DNA of 64,000 bases from Bradyrhizobium sp. B124 (GTDB lineage Bacteria > Pseudomonadota > Alphaproteobacteria > Rhizobiales > Xanthobacteraceae): NCBI RefSeq assembly GCF_038967635.1, contig NZ_CP152413.1, positions 6,948,001 to 7,012,000 of the forward strand, in the 5' to 3' direction. The position numbers were made by a program, and so were the translations under genes. Position 1 is the stretch's first letter, and each line of letters begins with the position of its first letter. The notes under the pieces were generated by a model. It did no database searches, was not told the DNA's origin, and saw nothing but the letters and a program-made list of their open reading frames with translations. Positions 7,953 through 15,951 of the stretch are shown piece after piece.

Positions 7953-10136
7953 ATGCCCCGCGACAGCGACAAAAACAACGATTCCCGCGGCCGGCGTGAT
8001 CGGCCCGGCGGTGGCCAGGGCCGCGCCGGCGACGGAAGGGGCCGCGCCGGCGACGGAAGGGGCCGCGCCGGCGGTGGCAAGGGCCGCTCCGGCGCCGCCC
8101 GTGGACCGGACAAGAAATTTGCCAAGCGCAGCTTTGGCGACAAGAAGTTTGCCGGCAAGGGCGATGGCGAGAAGCGGCCCTATCGCGGCGATCGCGAGGA
8201 CCGTCCGCCGCGCCGCGAGTTCGGCGACAAGCCGAGGTTCAACCGCGATGACGCCCGTGGCGATCGGCCATTCCGCGATCGCCCGGCCCGCGACGGCGAT
8301 GGCGAGAAGCGCACGTTCAAGCCGCGCGGCGACCGGCCGAGATTTGATCGCGGCGGCGATGGCGAAAAGCGTTCGTTCAAGCCGCGCGAAGATCGCGGCG
8401 GCGAAAAGCGGCCCTACACGCCCCGCGGCGACCGTCCGAACTTCAATCGCGACGATCGCCCGCCGCGGCGTGATCGCGATGATGCGCGCCCGGCGGGGCG
8501 GTCTTCTGATCGGAAGTTCGGCGACCGGAAGCCTTACGCGCCGCGCGAGCGTGACGGCGAGAAGCGGCCCTATACGCCGCGTGGCGAGCGATCGTTCGGC
8601 GACCGTCCTTCGCGCGATGGCGACCGGCCCGCGCGGAAATTCGGCGGCGACAGCAAGTTCAAGCGCGGCGGCGATCGTGATCGCGGGGGCGATCGCGGCC
8701 CGCGCAAGGACTTTGGCGACCGGCCGCCGCGCGGCGAATCCAAGCCGTGGCAGAAGCGCGAAGGCGGTTCCGATCGTCCAGAGCGTGGTTCGCGTCCGTT
8801 CCGCGACGGCCCGCGCAATTTCGACAGGCCGCGCGATGATCGCGGCGGCGGCGAGCGGCCGCGGTTCTCGCGCTCCCGCGACGATCGCGAGCAGGGCGAT
8901 CGCCACGAGCGGCCGAAGTTCAGCCGGCCGCGCTGGGAGCGCGACGAGGCTGGTGGCGACAACCGCCGGCGCGAGCGCCCCGAAGGCCGCACCGACTGGC
9001 AGGAGCATCCGCGCAGCGAAGGCCGTTTCGGCGATCGGCCGCGCCGCGAGAATGAGGACGACAGCAAGGTCTTTGCCAAGCGCCCGGCCTTCGGCGGCCG
9101 CGGTGCCTATCGCGAACGTGCCTTTGATGATCGCCGCGAGCGTCCCGAGCCGAAGCCGAAGAAGGCGGGCGAGCGCATCGCCAAGGTGCTGGCGCGCGCC
9201 GGCCTCGCCTCGCGCCGCGATGCCGAGGAGATCGTCACCCAGGGCCGGGTCACCGTCAACGGACGCGTGATCAACTCGCCGGCGCTCGACATCACCGAGA
9301 ACGATGTCGTGGCGGTCGACGGCAAGCCGTTGCCGCCGCGCGAGCGGACGCGGCTGTTCATGTATCACAAGCCGCGCGGGCTGATGACGACGCATGCCGA
9401 TCCCGAGGGACGGCCGACCGTGTTCGACAATCTGCCCGAGGGCCTGCCGCGGCTGATCTCGATCGGCCGGCTCGATTTCAACACCGAGGGCCTGCTGCTC
9501 CTGACCAATGACGGCGGGCTGGCGCGGACGCTGGAGCATCCCGACACCGGATGGCTGCGCCGCTACCGCGTGCGTGCGCATGGCGAGGTGACGCAGGGCC
9601 AGCTCGACCAGCTCAAGGACGGCGTCGAGGTCGACGGCGTCAAATACGGGCCGATCGATGCGACGCTGGAGCGCGACCAGAGCGCCAACGTCTGGGTGGT
9701 GTTCGCGATCCGCGAGGGCAAGAACCGCGAAGTGCGCAACGTGATGGCGCATCTCGGGCTCGAGGTGAACCGGCTGATCCGGATCTCCTACGGCCCGTTC
9801 CAGCTCGGCGAGCTCGAGGAGGGCAAGGTCGAGGAGGTCAAGACGCGGGTGCTGCGCGAGCAGCTCGGCGAGAAGATCGCCAAGGTCGCAGGTGCGGACT
9901 TCACGCGGCCGGAGCAGCGCGAAGCTGACGCCGGCGACGATGCGCCCGCCAGGAAGCCGAAGCCCAGCAAGCGCGAAACGATCAACGATCGCAAGGGCCG
10001 CCGCGTGCTGGTGCAACGCACCGGCAGCGAGGAAGCGCGCGCCCGTAACGAGGACGAGGCCAACGGCTACGGCCCGCCGCGCCGTCCCAAACGCGGTTAT
10101 CACGGCAAGCGTGATCTCACGCCGAAGGACGAGTAA
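7953..10136 (+). CDS. rluB: rRNA large-subunit pseudouridine synthase (RluB/RsuA family) with giant Arg/Gly/Asp-rich N-terminal extension
   Basis: A 727-residue protein, against about 250-300 residues for usual RluB. Residues 1 to about 400 are low-complexity, extremely rich in Arg, Asp, Gly and Lys, with RGD/RDG runs and several repeats of a GEKR-(P/T/S)-(Y/F)-x-PRGDRP unit. From about 405 there is an S4 RNA-binding domain (GERIAKVLARAGLASRRDAE), then the RsuA-type catalytic domain with Asp508 in GRLDFNTEGLLLLTNDG and the GKNREVRNVMAHLGLEVNRL motif. A Lys/Arg-rich tail of about 70 residues follows. The enzyme should isomerise a uridine of 23S rRNA (U2605 in E. coli). rsmD follows 6 bp later, so the two form an rRNA-modification operon. 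Confidence 0.9.
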   Translation: MPRDSDKNNDSRGRRDRPGGGQGRAGDGRGRAGDGRGRAGGGKGRSGAARGPDKKFAKRSFGDKKFAGKGDGEKRPYRGDREDRPPRREFGDKPRFNRDDARGDRPFRDRPARDGDGEKRTFKPRGDRPRFDRGGDGEKRSFKPREDRGGEKRPYTPRGDRPNFNRDDRPPRRDRDDARPAGRSSDRKFGDRKPYAPRERDGEKRPYTPRGERSFGDRPSRDGDRPARKFGGDSKFKRGGDRDRGGDRGPRKDFGDRPPRGESKPWQKREGGSDRPERGSRPFRDGPRNFDRPRDDRGGGERPRFSRSRDDREQGDRHERPKFSRPRWERDEAGGDNRRRERPEGRTDWQEHPRSEGRFGDRPRRENEDDSKVFAKRPAFGGRGAYRERAFDDRRERPEPKPKKAGERIAKVLARAGLASRRDAEEIVTQGRVTVNGRVINSPALDITENDVVAVDGKPLPPRERTRLFMYHKPRGLMTTHADPEGRPTVFDNLPEGLPRLISIGRLDFNTEGLLLLTNDGGLARTLEHPDTGWLRRYRVRAHGEVTQGQLDQLKDGVEVDGVKYGPIDATLERDQSANVWVVFAIREGKNREVRNVMAHLGLEVNRLIRISYGPFQLGELEEGKVEEVKTRVLREQLGEKIAKVAGADFTRPEQREADAGDDAPARKPKPSKRETINDRKGRRVLVQRTGSEEARARNEDEANGYGPPRRPKRGYHGKRDLTPKDE

Positions 10137-10142
10137 GGGTCG

Positions 10143-10700
10143 ATGCGCGTCGTCGGGGGCAGGCTGAAAGGCCGCAATCTCGCGTCGCCGTCGGGCCGCG
10201 ACATCCGTCCGACCGCGGACCGCCTGCGCGAGTCCGTGTTCAATATCCTGATCCACGCCTACGACAATCCGATCGAGGATGCCCGTGTGCTCGATCTGTT
10301 TGCCGGCACCGGTGCGCTCGGTATCGAGGCGGTTTCGCGCGGCGCGAAGTTCACACTGTTCGTCGACAATGGCGCCGAGGCGCGGGCGCTGCTGCGCAAC
10401 AATGTCGAGTCGCTCGGCCTTGGCGGGACGACCAAGGTCTATCGCCGCGATGCCACCGATCTCGGACCTGCGCATCCGGTCGAGCCGTTCTCGCTGGTGT
10501 TCCTTGATCCGCCCTACGGCAAGGGGCTCGCCGACAAGGCGCTCGCCTCGCTGCGCGACGGCGGTTGGCTGACGCCGGGCGCGCTGCTCGTCGTCGAGGA
10601 GGCGAAGGCCGCGGCGTTCGCGGCGCCCGAAGGGTTCGAGGAGCTCGAGCGGCGCGCCTATGACGACACGGAGTTCGTGTTCCTTCGCGAAAAAGTGTAG
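10143..10700 (+). CDS. rsmD: 16S rRNA (guanine966-N2)-methyltransferase
   Basis: A 185-residue SAM-dependent methyltransferase of the RsmD family that methylates G966 of 16S rRNA. It starts with MRVVGGRLKGRNLASPSGRDIRPTAD cut into the typical RsmD N-terminus, has motif I in LDLFAGTGALGIEAVSRGA and the catalytic DPPY motif (LVFLDPPYGKGLADKAL). The length is normal. It lies 6 bp after the pseudouridine synthase gene. The last codons, encoding YDDTEFVFLREKV, have a diverged copy 790 bp downstream at 11443-11477. Confidence 0.95.
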   Translation: MRVVGGRLKGRNLASPSGRDIRPTADRLRESVFNILIHAYDNPIEDARVLDLFAGTGALGIEAVSRGAKFTLFVDNGAEARALLRNNVESLGLGGTTKVYRRDATDLGPAHPVEPFSLVFLDPPYGKGLADKALASLRDGGWLTPGALLVVEEAKAAAFAAPEGFEELERRAYDDTEFVFLREKV

Positions 10701-10793
10701 GGCGCATGGGTGTCCGCGTCATCCGCTGACTCTATGGTGGTTGCGCCTTCTCCACCCCGAGACTGATTCAACGCCGTTTGCGGAGCGCGAACC

Positions 10794-11411
10794 ATGGCCG
10801 ACACTCTTGCCGGACTGGCCGGTCAGTTGGAGACGCAGGTCAAGGCGTTGCGCGGCGGGGGTGATGACGCAGCGCTGCTCGCAGCCGCACGCGACGCCGC
10901 CGACCAGATCGAGCGCCATCGCGGCGCGCAGGATGGTGACGCGCGTGAAGCGCTCATGATGGTTCAGCGGTGGACGTTCAACGCGGCGGCCGATTGCTGG
11001 CCGGGCTGGAGTGTTTCCGACAAGCCGGTCAATCAGGACAATCTGCTCGCCGCGCGCGAACTCGCGGAGCGCTCGCTGCGCCTTGTCGAGAAGCTCGAGC
11101 TAGGGCCTCTGCGCGTGGCAACGGGCATCTGGCTGGTCGGGGCCTTTGACCTGGCGCTTGGTCGGTACGACGACGCGTCCCAGCTGTTTGGTGATGCGCG
11201 CGGACAGTATGGCGCGGCGAACGCGCCCGGTCTCGTGCTGCTGGTGGACGGCTATGCCGCGATCGTGCGGCAGGTCGGCAAGCGCGCTGCCGAAGGCGAT
11301 GATCTCGATCAGGTCTGTACGCGGATCGCGGCAGGTGGCTTCAAGGATGGCGACGAATGGATCGCGCAGCTTCGGACGGCGCAGGACGTGTTCGCCCGCA
11401 AGTATTCGTAG
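10794..11411 (+). CDS. Hypothetical soluble protein, possibly helical repeat
   Basis: A 205-residue mostly helical, acidic protein with no signal peptide or membrane segment. The middle (AARELAERSLRLVEKLELGP ... ALGRYDDASQLFGDARGQYGA) has the spacing of one or two TPR-like helical pairs, but I do not recognise a named family. It starts with an ATG 94 bp after rsmD and may be transcribed from its own promoter. It lies between the true rsmD 3' end and a diverged copy of it, which raises the possibility that this gene was inserted here. Confidence 0.6.
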   Translation: MADTLAGLAGQLETQVKALRGGGDDAALLAAARDAADQIERHRGAQDGDAREALMMVQRWTFNAAADCWPGWSVSDKPVNQDNLLAARELAERSLRLVEKLELGPLRVATGIWLVGAFDLALGRYDDASQLFGDARGQYGAANAPGLVLLVDGYAAIVRQVGKRAAEGDDLDQVCTRIAAGGFKDGDEWIAQLRTAQDVFARKYS

Positions 11412-11439
11412 GATGGGTAGAGCGAAGCGAAACCCATCC
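11411..11439. repeat. Short palindromic repeat overlapping the stop of the preceding gene
   Basis: GGATGGGTAGAGCGAAGCG...ACCCATCC forms an 8-bp inverted repeat with an AGCGAAGCGAA loop. This sequence type is frequent between genes in Bradyrhizobium. It begins at the last base of the hypothetical gene's stop codon and could end its transcript. Confidence 0.6.
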
Positions 11440-11442
11440 TGC

Positions 11443-11477
11443 GGCTATGGCGACACCGAGTTCGTGTTCTGTCGCGA
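11443..11477 (+). repeat. Diverged copy of the rsmD 3' end
   Basis: Positions 11443-11477 match 10656-10690 at 30 of 35 bases, and the homologous frame still reads GYGDTEFVFCRDA against AYDDTEFVFLREK, followed by TGA. There is no start codon or ribosome site of its own. It is best read as a remnant left by a duplication or by insertion of the segment between. Confidence 0.5.
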
Positions 11478-11501
11478 TGCGTGACATTGCCACTTGTTCT
11501 G

Positions 11502-11604
11502 CTGTCATCACCCGCGCATGCGGGTGATCCAGTACGCCGAGGCCTCTCGTTCGATCACAACAGCCGCGGCGTACTGGATCGCCCGGTCAAGCCGGGCGAT
11601 GACA
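11502..11604. repeat. Dispersed intergenic palindromic repeat between convergent genes
   Basis: TGTCATCACCCGCGCATGCG at the left mirrors GCCCGGTCAAGCCGGGCGATGACA at the right, and inner arms CCAGTACGCCG / CGGCGTACTGG also pair. It lies just downstream of mutL (on the opposite strand) and is related to the repeat at 3823-3910. Confidence 0.75.
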
Positions 11605-11610
11605 GTTGCC

Positions 11611-13428
11611 TCACCTCCGCCCGAACAGCTTCTCGATATCGCTCAGCTTCAATTCCACATAGGTCGGCCGGCCGTGGTTGCACTGGCCGGAGTTCGGCGT
11701 GTCTTCCATCTCGCGCAGCAGCGCGTTCATCTCTTCCGGCTTGAGGCGTCTGCCGGCGCGGACCGAGCCGTGGCAGGCCATGGTGGCGGCGACGTGCATC
11801 AGCCGGCGCTCCAGCGGCAGCGCCTCGTCCCACTCGGCCATGTGTTCTGCGAGGTCGCGGAGCAGCCCGGCCGCATTGGCCTTGCCGAGCAGCGAGGGCG
11901 TCTCGCGCACGGCAACCGCGCCGGGACCGAACGATTCGATCGCGAGCCCGAACGACGCCAGCTCCTCGGCGCGATCGAGCAGCTTCTCGACGGTCGCCTC
12001 ATCGAGCTCGACGATCACCGGGATCAAGAGGATCTGCCGCTGCACACCGTTCTTCGCCAGCGAGGCCTTCAGTCTCTCATAGACGATGCGCTCATGCGCC
12101 GCGTGCTGGTCCACCACGATCAGGCCGTCGCGGGTCTGCGAGACGATATATGTCTCGTGGATCTGGGTCCGCGCGGCGCCGAGCGGCCGGTCGAGCAGAT
12201 CGGGCGCGGCCGCGGCCTCGAAGCGGACATCGGCGGTCGGCGTGCCGACGTCGAAGGCGGCCTGTCCGGGCTCGGCGAAAGCGGGCGCCGCCGCGCCGTC
12301 GAATGCGCGCATCGGATTGACCGGATAGGACGGCGAAGCACGCCAGTCCCAATTGCCCGGGCGCGGTGGCGTGAAGGCGGGGCGGAACGCCTGTAACGTC
12401 GCGCCGTCGGCGGTGTTGGCGGCGGTGCGTCTGCCCTCGCGCGCCAGGCCGTCCTTCAACGCGTGCACGATCAGCGCGCGCACCAGGCCGGCGTTGCGGA
12501 AGCGCACCTCGGTCTTGGCCGGATGCACATTGGCGTCGACCTCCTGCGGGTCACAGGTGACGAACAGCGCCACGACGGGATGGCGGTCGCGCGGCAGATA
12601 GTCGGAATAGGCCGCACGCACCGCGCCGAGGATCAGCTTGTCGCGCACCGGGCGGCCGTTGACGAACAGATATTGCCCGAGCGCATTGGCGCGGGTCAGC
12701 GACGGCGCGGCGGCAAAGCCCTCGACCACGACGCCCTCGCGCTCGGCGCGCACCTCGATCGCGCTGGCGCGGAAGTCTGCGCCCAGGATATCGCCGAGCC
12801 GCGTCAGCCGGCCGGCCGCGCCGGGCAGTGCGGCGGCCCAGGTCACCGGCGCGCGCTCTTCGCCGGCCAGCGTGAAGGCGATGTCGGGCCGCGCCATGCC
12901 GAGGCGCCGCACCACCTCGCGGATCGCCTCCGCCTCGGTGCGATCGGTCTTGAGGAACTTCAGCCGCGCCGGCGTCGCGTAGAAGAGTTCGTTGACCTCG
13001 ACGCGGGTGCCCTGGCCGAGCGCGGCCGGCATGACCTCCGACTTCTCACCGCCCTCGACCGACAGTGACCAGGCATGCGGTTCGCTGGCATGACGCGTGG
13101 TGATGCCGAGCTTTGCGACCGCGCCAATCGACGGCAGCGCCTCGCCGCGGAACCCGAGCGTGCGGATGCGCAAGAGGTCCTCGTCGTCGAGCTTGGAGGT
13201 GGCGTGGCGGTCGACCGCAAGCGCGAGGTCTGACCGCGTCATGCCGCCGCCGTCGTCGGTGATGCCGATCCGGCGCCGCCCGCCGCCATCGGTGAAAACG
13301 TCGATCCGGCTGGCGCCGGCGTCGATCGCGTTCTCGACCAGTTCCTTGACCACGCTCGCAGGGCGTTCGACCACTTCGCCGGCGGCGATGCGGTTGACGA
13401 GCTGTTCGGGAAGCTGGCGGACGGGCAT
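11611..13428 (-). CDS. mutL: DNA mismatch repair protein MutL, endonuclease type
   Basis: A 605-residue MutL. The N-terminal GHKL ATPase is clear: ENAIDAGASRIDV, GITDDGGGM and GFRGEALPSIGAV. A Pro/Ala-rich linker (about 330-410) leads to the C-terminal dimerisation domain. That domain carries DQHAAHERIVYE, which fits the DQHA-x2-E-x4-E metal-binding motif of MutL endonucleases, together with ACHGSVRAG and CNHGRPT. This fits a bacterium without MutH, where MutL itself nicks the strand. I start at ATG 13428 (MPVRQLPEQLVNRIAAGEV); an in-frame ATG at 13479 would add 17 atypical residues. Confidence 0.96.
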   Translation of the reverse strand: MPVRQLPEQLVNRIAAGEVVERPASVVKELVENAIDAGASRIDVFTDGGGRRRIGITDDGGGMTRSDLALAVDRHATSKLDDEDLLRIRTLGFRGEALPSIGAVAKLGITTRHASEPHAWSLSVEGGEKSEVMPAALGQGTRVEVNELFYATPARLKFLKTDRTEAEAIREVVRRLGMARPDIAFTLAGEERAPVTWAAALPGAAGRLTRLGDILGADFRASAIEVRAEREGVVVEGFAAAPSLTRANALGQYLFVNGRPVRDKLILGAVRAAYSDYLPRDRHPVVALFVTCDPQEVDANVHPAKTEVRFRNAGLVRALIVHALKDGLAREGRRTAANTADGATLQAFRPAFTPPRPGNWDWRASPSYPVNPMRAFDGAAAPAFAEPGQAAFDVGTPTADVRFEAAAAPDLLDRPLGAARTQIHETYIVSQTRDGLIVVDQHAAHERIVYERLKASLAKNGVQRQILLIPVIVELDEATVEKLLDRAEELASFGLAIESFGPGAVAVRETPSLLGKANAAGLLRDLAEHMAEWDEALPLERRLMHVAATMACHGSVRAGRRLKPEEMNALLREMEDTPNSGQCNHGRPTYVELKLSDIEKLFGRR

Positions 13429-13661
13429 GGATTGAACGTCGGAAAAAGCGATTCGAGGCTTGCCGTTACTATAAGTCACCGCCCCGGCAAATGCATGGGA
13501 GCGCTGGGGCCATCAGCTGCGCGTTGGGGATGATTCCGGCCTATCGCCTTGAAGACGCTCGTCTTCGGCGCCCGGCCCGTTACGCCCTACGTCGCGATTG
13601 TGGGGCCGCACACACAGGTATATCGTTTAGAAAAATTATAAGTTCTCGCCGGAGGAACGCC

Positions 13662-13982
13662 ATGTGCCATCTTTTCGCGCACCAGCCGCAGCGTGACTAT
13701 GAATCGCAGACCAGATCGCTGCGGATCGACGGCCACTGCACCTCGATCCGGCTGGAAATGTCGTTCTGGGACACGCTGGAGGAGATCGCGGCCAAGGAAG
13801 GCATGAGCCTGGCCAAGTTCCTCACCACCTTGCACAACGAGGTGCTCGACCATCACGGTGAGGTGAACAATTTCGCGTCGCTGCTGCGCTGCTCCTGCCT
13901 GATCTACCGTGCCAGGGCGAATGCGCCGGCGGTCGTTTCGGATTATCGCGAGACGGCGGCGATCATGGATGCCGCGGAATAG
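13662..13982 (+). CDS. Ribbon-helix-helix domain protein (RHH_4 type)
   Basis: A 106-residue protein. The core SLRIDGHCTSIRLEMSFWDTLEEIAAKEGMSLAKF is cut as strand (TSIRLE), helix A (SFWDTLEEIAAKEG) and helix B (SLAKFLTTLHNEV), the ribbon-helix-helix pattern found in a widespread alphaproteobacterial family. It is therefore a probable DNA-binding regulator; its targets are unknown. The ATG at 13662 has a GGAGGA ribosome site at 13651. Two Cys lie in LLRCSCLIYRAR near the C-terminus. It stands alone, divergent from mutL. Confidence 0.85.
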   Translation: MCHLFAHQPQRDYESQTRSLRIDGHCTSIRLEMSFWDTLEEIAAKEGMSLAKFLTTLHNEVLDHHGEVNNFASLLRCSCLIYRARANAPAVVSDYRETAAIMDAAE

Positions 13983-14012
13983 CGTCGCTCCGACCCATCA
14001 CACAGGAAGAAA

Positions 14013-14044
14013 AAGCGGCCTTGTCCTGTTGGGCAAGGCCGCTT
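14013..14044 (-). terminator. Hairpin between RHH gene and GMC operon
   Basis: AAGCGGCCTTG (14013-14023) pairs perfectly with CAAGGCCGCTT (14034-14044) over a 10-base loop. On the minus strand the stem is followed by TTTTTCTTCC-like sequence, so it probably ends leftward transcripts from the dehydrogenase operon. There is no T run on the plus side. Confidence 0.6.
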
Positions 14045-14115
14045 CAGTGAGAGAGGAACTGGATTTTCTTGCTAGACCGAGATGAGTTTACTTCGAATCG
14101 AGCAGCGCACTCCGT

Positions 14116-14319
14116 TTCACCTCGCCCCGCGTGCGGGAGAGGCATAGGCCGCCTTCGGCGGCCGTTCTCAAGAACGCCGAAGCGGAGCTCCGGCTATGAC
14201 GCATCGTTAGATGCGTTCCGGGTGAGAGGGAGCCTCCGCAAACGCAGCCATCGCCGAGTGCGCGGAGATAGCCCCTCACCCCAACCCTCTCCCCATAAGA
14301 ACGGGGCGAGGGAGCGCAG
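14116..14319. repeat. Dispersed ~205-bp repeat (CCTCGCCCCGC...GGGGCGAGGGAGCGCAG)
   Basis: The ends are inverted (CCTCGCCCCG / CGGGGCGAGG), and the body contains AGAGGCATAGGCCGCC, AAGAACGCCGAAGC and CCTCACCCCAACCCTCTCCCC. A copy of the same length and order lies at 28936-29144. Three-way internal hairpins are likely. With the terminator-like hairpin at 14013 it fills the gap between the RHH gene and the GMC gene; no gene is present. Confidence 0.85.
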
Positions 14320-14335
14320 CACCGTCGCGGCCGCT

Positions 14336-14361
14336 ATTCGACCTGATCTCATCACGCTCTA
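14336..14361. repeat. Fragment of a dispersed repeat that includes the GMC gene's stop codon
   Basis: Read on the minus strand, TAGAGCGTGATGAGATCAGG matches the AAAGCGCGATGAGATCAGG segment at about 18107-18125 and, more loosely, 33966-33985. The TAG of this fragment is the stop codon of the GMC oxidoreductase. Confidence 0.5.
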
Positions 14362-15927
14362 GATCTCCTTGCGCTGCATCGCGCCGGCGATGTGATCGGC
14401 CTGCCGGATCGCCAGCGACACGATCGTCAGCGTCGGGTTGCACGCCGCTCCGCTCGTGAACTGGCTGCCATCGGAGACGAACAGGTTCTTGACGTCGTGG
14501 GTCTGGCCGAACTTGTTGACCACGCCGTCGCGCGGCTTCTCGCTCATCCGGTTGGTGCCCATGTTGTGGGTCGAGGGATAGGGCGGCGTCGGGTAGGTCA
14601 CGGTGGCGCCGACCGCTTCATAGACCGCGGAGCCCTGCTTGTAGGCGTGATCGCGCATCGCGACGTCGTTCGGATGATCGTCGAAATGCACGCTGGCGAC
14701 CGGCAGACCGAACTTGTCCTTGATCTTTGGATCCAGCGTGACGCGGTTGGTCTCCTGCGGCATGTCCTCGCCGACCAGCCACATGCCGGCCATCCGCGGA
14801 TAGCCCTCGATCGCGCTGGTGAAGCTGCGTCCCCAGGCGCCGGGATTGAGGAACGCCGCCATGAAGGGCAGGCCGAGCGACAGCGTCTCCATCTCGTAGC
14901 CGCCGACGAAGCCGCGGCTCGGATTGTTCTTGGCCTCGTCACGGATGATGCCGGCCATCGTGGTGCCGCGATACATGTGCACCGACTTCTCGAAGCTCGC
15001 ATACACGCTGCCGGTCATGTGCCGCATGTAGTTGCGACCGACCTGGCCCGATGAATTGGCGAGGCCGTCCGGGAACATGCTGGAGGCGCTGTTGAGCAAC
15101 AGACGCGGGCTCTCGATCGAGTTGCCGGCGACCGCGACCACGCGGGCCTTCTGACGCTGCATCGCGCCGGTCGCATCGGCATAGACCACGCCGGTGACCT
15201 TGCCGGACTGGTCGTGCTCGATCTTGATCACCATGCTGCCGGGACGCACTTCGAGATTGCCGGTGGCTTCGCCCTTCGGGATCTCGGTGTAGAGCGTCGA
15301 CCATTTGGCGCCCGACTTGCAGCCCTGGAAGCAGAAGCCGATCTGCTGGCAGGAGCCGCGGCCGTCGCGCGGCTCGCTGTTGATCGCCATCCGCCCGGTG
15401 TGCACTTCCTTGTAGCCGAGCTTCTTGGCGCCGGCTTCCATCACCTTGAAGTTATTGTTGCCGGGAAGCCCGGGAATGCCGTTGGTGCGGGTGACGCCCA
15501 TCTTGTCCTCGGCCTTCGCGTACCACGGCTCCATCTCGGCGAGCGTGATCGGCCAGTCCAGCAGATTGGCGCCGGGGATGCCGCCATAGGCCGACTTGAT
15601 CTTGAACTCGTGCTCGTCGAAGCGCAGCGAGGCGCCGGCCCAATGCGTGGTCGAGCCGCCGACCGCCTTCACGATCCAGGCCGGCAGGCCCGCAAAATCC
15701 TGGTGGACGCGCCAGCTGCCCGAGGTCGAGCGCGCGTCGGACCAGGCGAGCTGCGTGAAGCTGTCCCATTCGTCGTTGATGAAGTCCTGGTTCTCGATGC
15801 GCGGTCCGGCTTCCAGGATCACGACCTTGACGCCCTTCTGCGCCAGTTCATTGCCGAGCGTTCCGCCGCCGGCACCGGAGCCGACGATCACGACAACGCC
15901 GCTGTCATTCAGATCAAATTTTGCCAT
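14359..15927 (-). CDS. GMC-family flavin dehydrogenase, large subunit of a three-subunit periplasmic dehydrogenase
   Basis: A 522-residue GMC oxidoreductase. The FAD-binding motif is VVIVGSGAGGGTLGNELAQKG near residue 12 (Rossmann GxGxxG), and the C-terminal catalytic pair is visible in HNMGTNRM (His) and GAACNPTLTI (Asn). It lacks a signal peptide. The adjacent small subunit has a Tat signal and an exported cytochrome c starts the operon, so co-export by Tat as a piggy-back complex is likely, as in gluconate 2-dehydrogenase and glucoside 3-dehydrogenase. The alcohol or sugar substrate is not evident. Its stop codon lies inside a dispersed repeat. Confidence 0.9.
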   Translation of the reverse strand: MAKFDLNDSGVVVIVGSGAGGGTLGNELAQKGVKVVILEAGPRIENQDFINDEWDSFTQLAWSDARSTSGSWRVHQDFAGLPAWIVKAVGGSTTHWAGASLRFDEHEFKIKSAYGGIPGANLLDWPITLAEMEPWYAKAEDKMGVTRTNGIPGLPGNNNFKVMEAGAKKLGYKEVHTGRMAINSEPRDGRGSCQQIGFCFQGCKSGAKWSTLYTEIPKGEATGNLEVRPGSMVIKIEHDQSGKVTGVVYADATGAMQRQKARVVAVAGNSIESPRLLLNSASSMFPDGLANSSGQVGRNYMRHMTGSVYASFEKSVHMYRGTTMAGIIRDEAKNNPSRGFVGGYEMETLSLGLPFMAAFLNPGAWGRSFTSAIEGYPRMAGMWLVGEDMPQETNRVTLDPKIKDKFGLPVASVHFDDHPNDVAMRDHAYKQGSAVYEAVGATVTYPTPPYPSTHNMGTNRMSEKPRDGVVNKFGQTHDVKNLFVSDGSQFTSGAACNPTLTIVSLAIRQADHIAGAMQRKEI

Positions 15928-15951
15928 TGTTTCCTCCTGGGCGTTATCAGT

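Noticed and set aside
7947..10475. Long (842-codon) open frame on the minus strand opposite the pseudouridine synthase and rsmD
   Set aside because: It mirrors the codon bias of the real plus-strand genes, is Ala/Arg/Leu-rich without domains, and the plus strand encodes recognised enzymes over the same span.
11411..11484. A small protein-coding gene ending in GYGDTEFVFCRDA
   Set aside because: The frame has no start or ribosome site of its own and overlaps a repeat; it is better read as a remnant copy of the rsmD tail.
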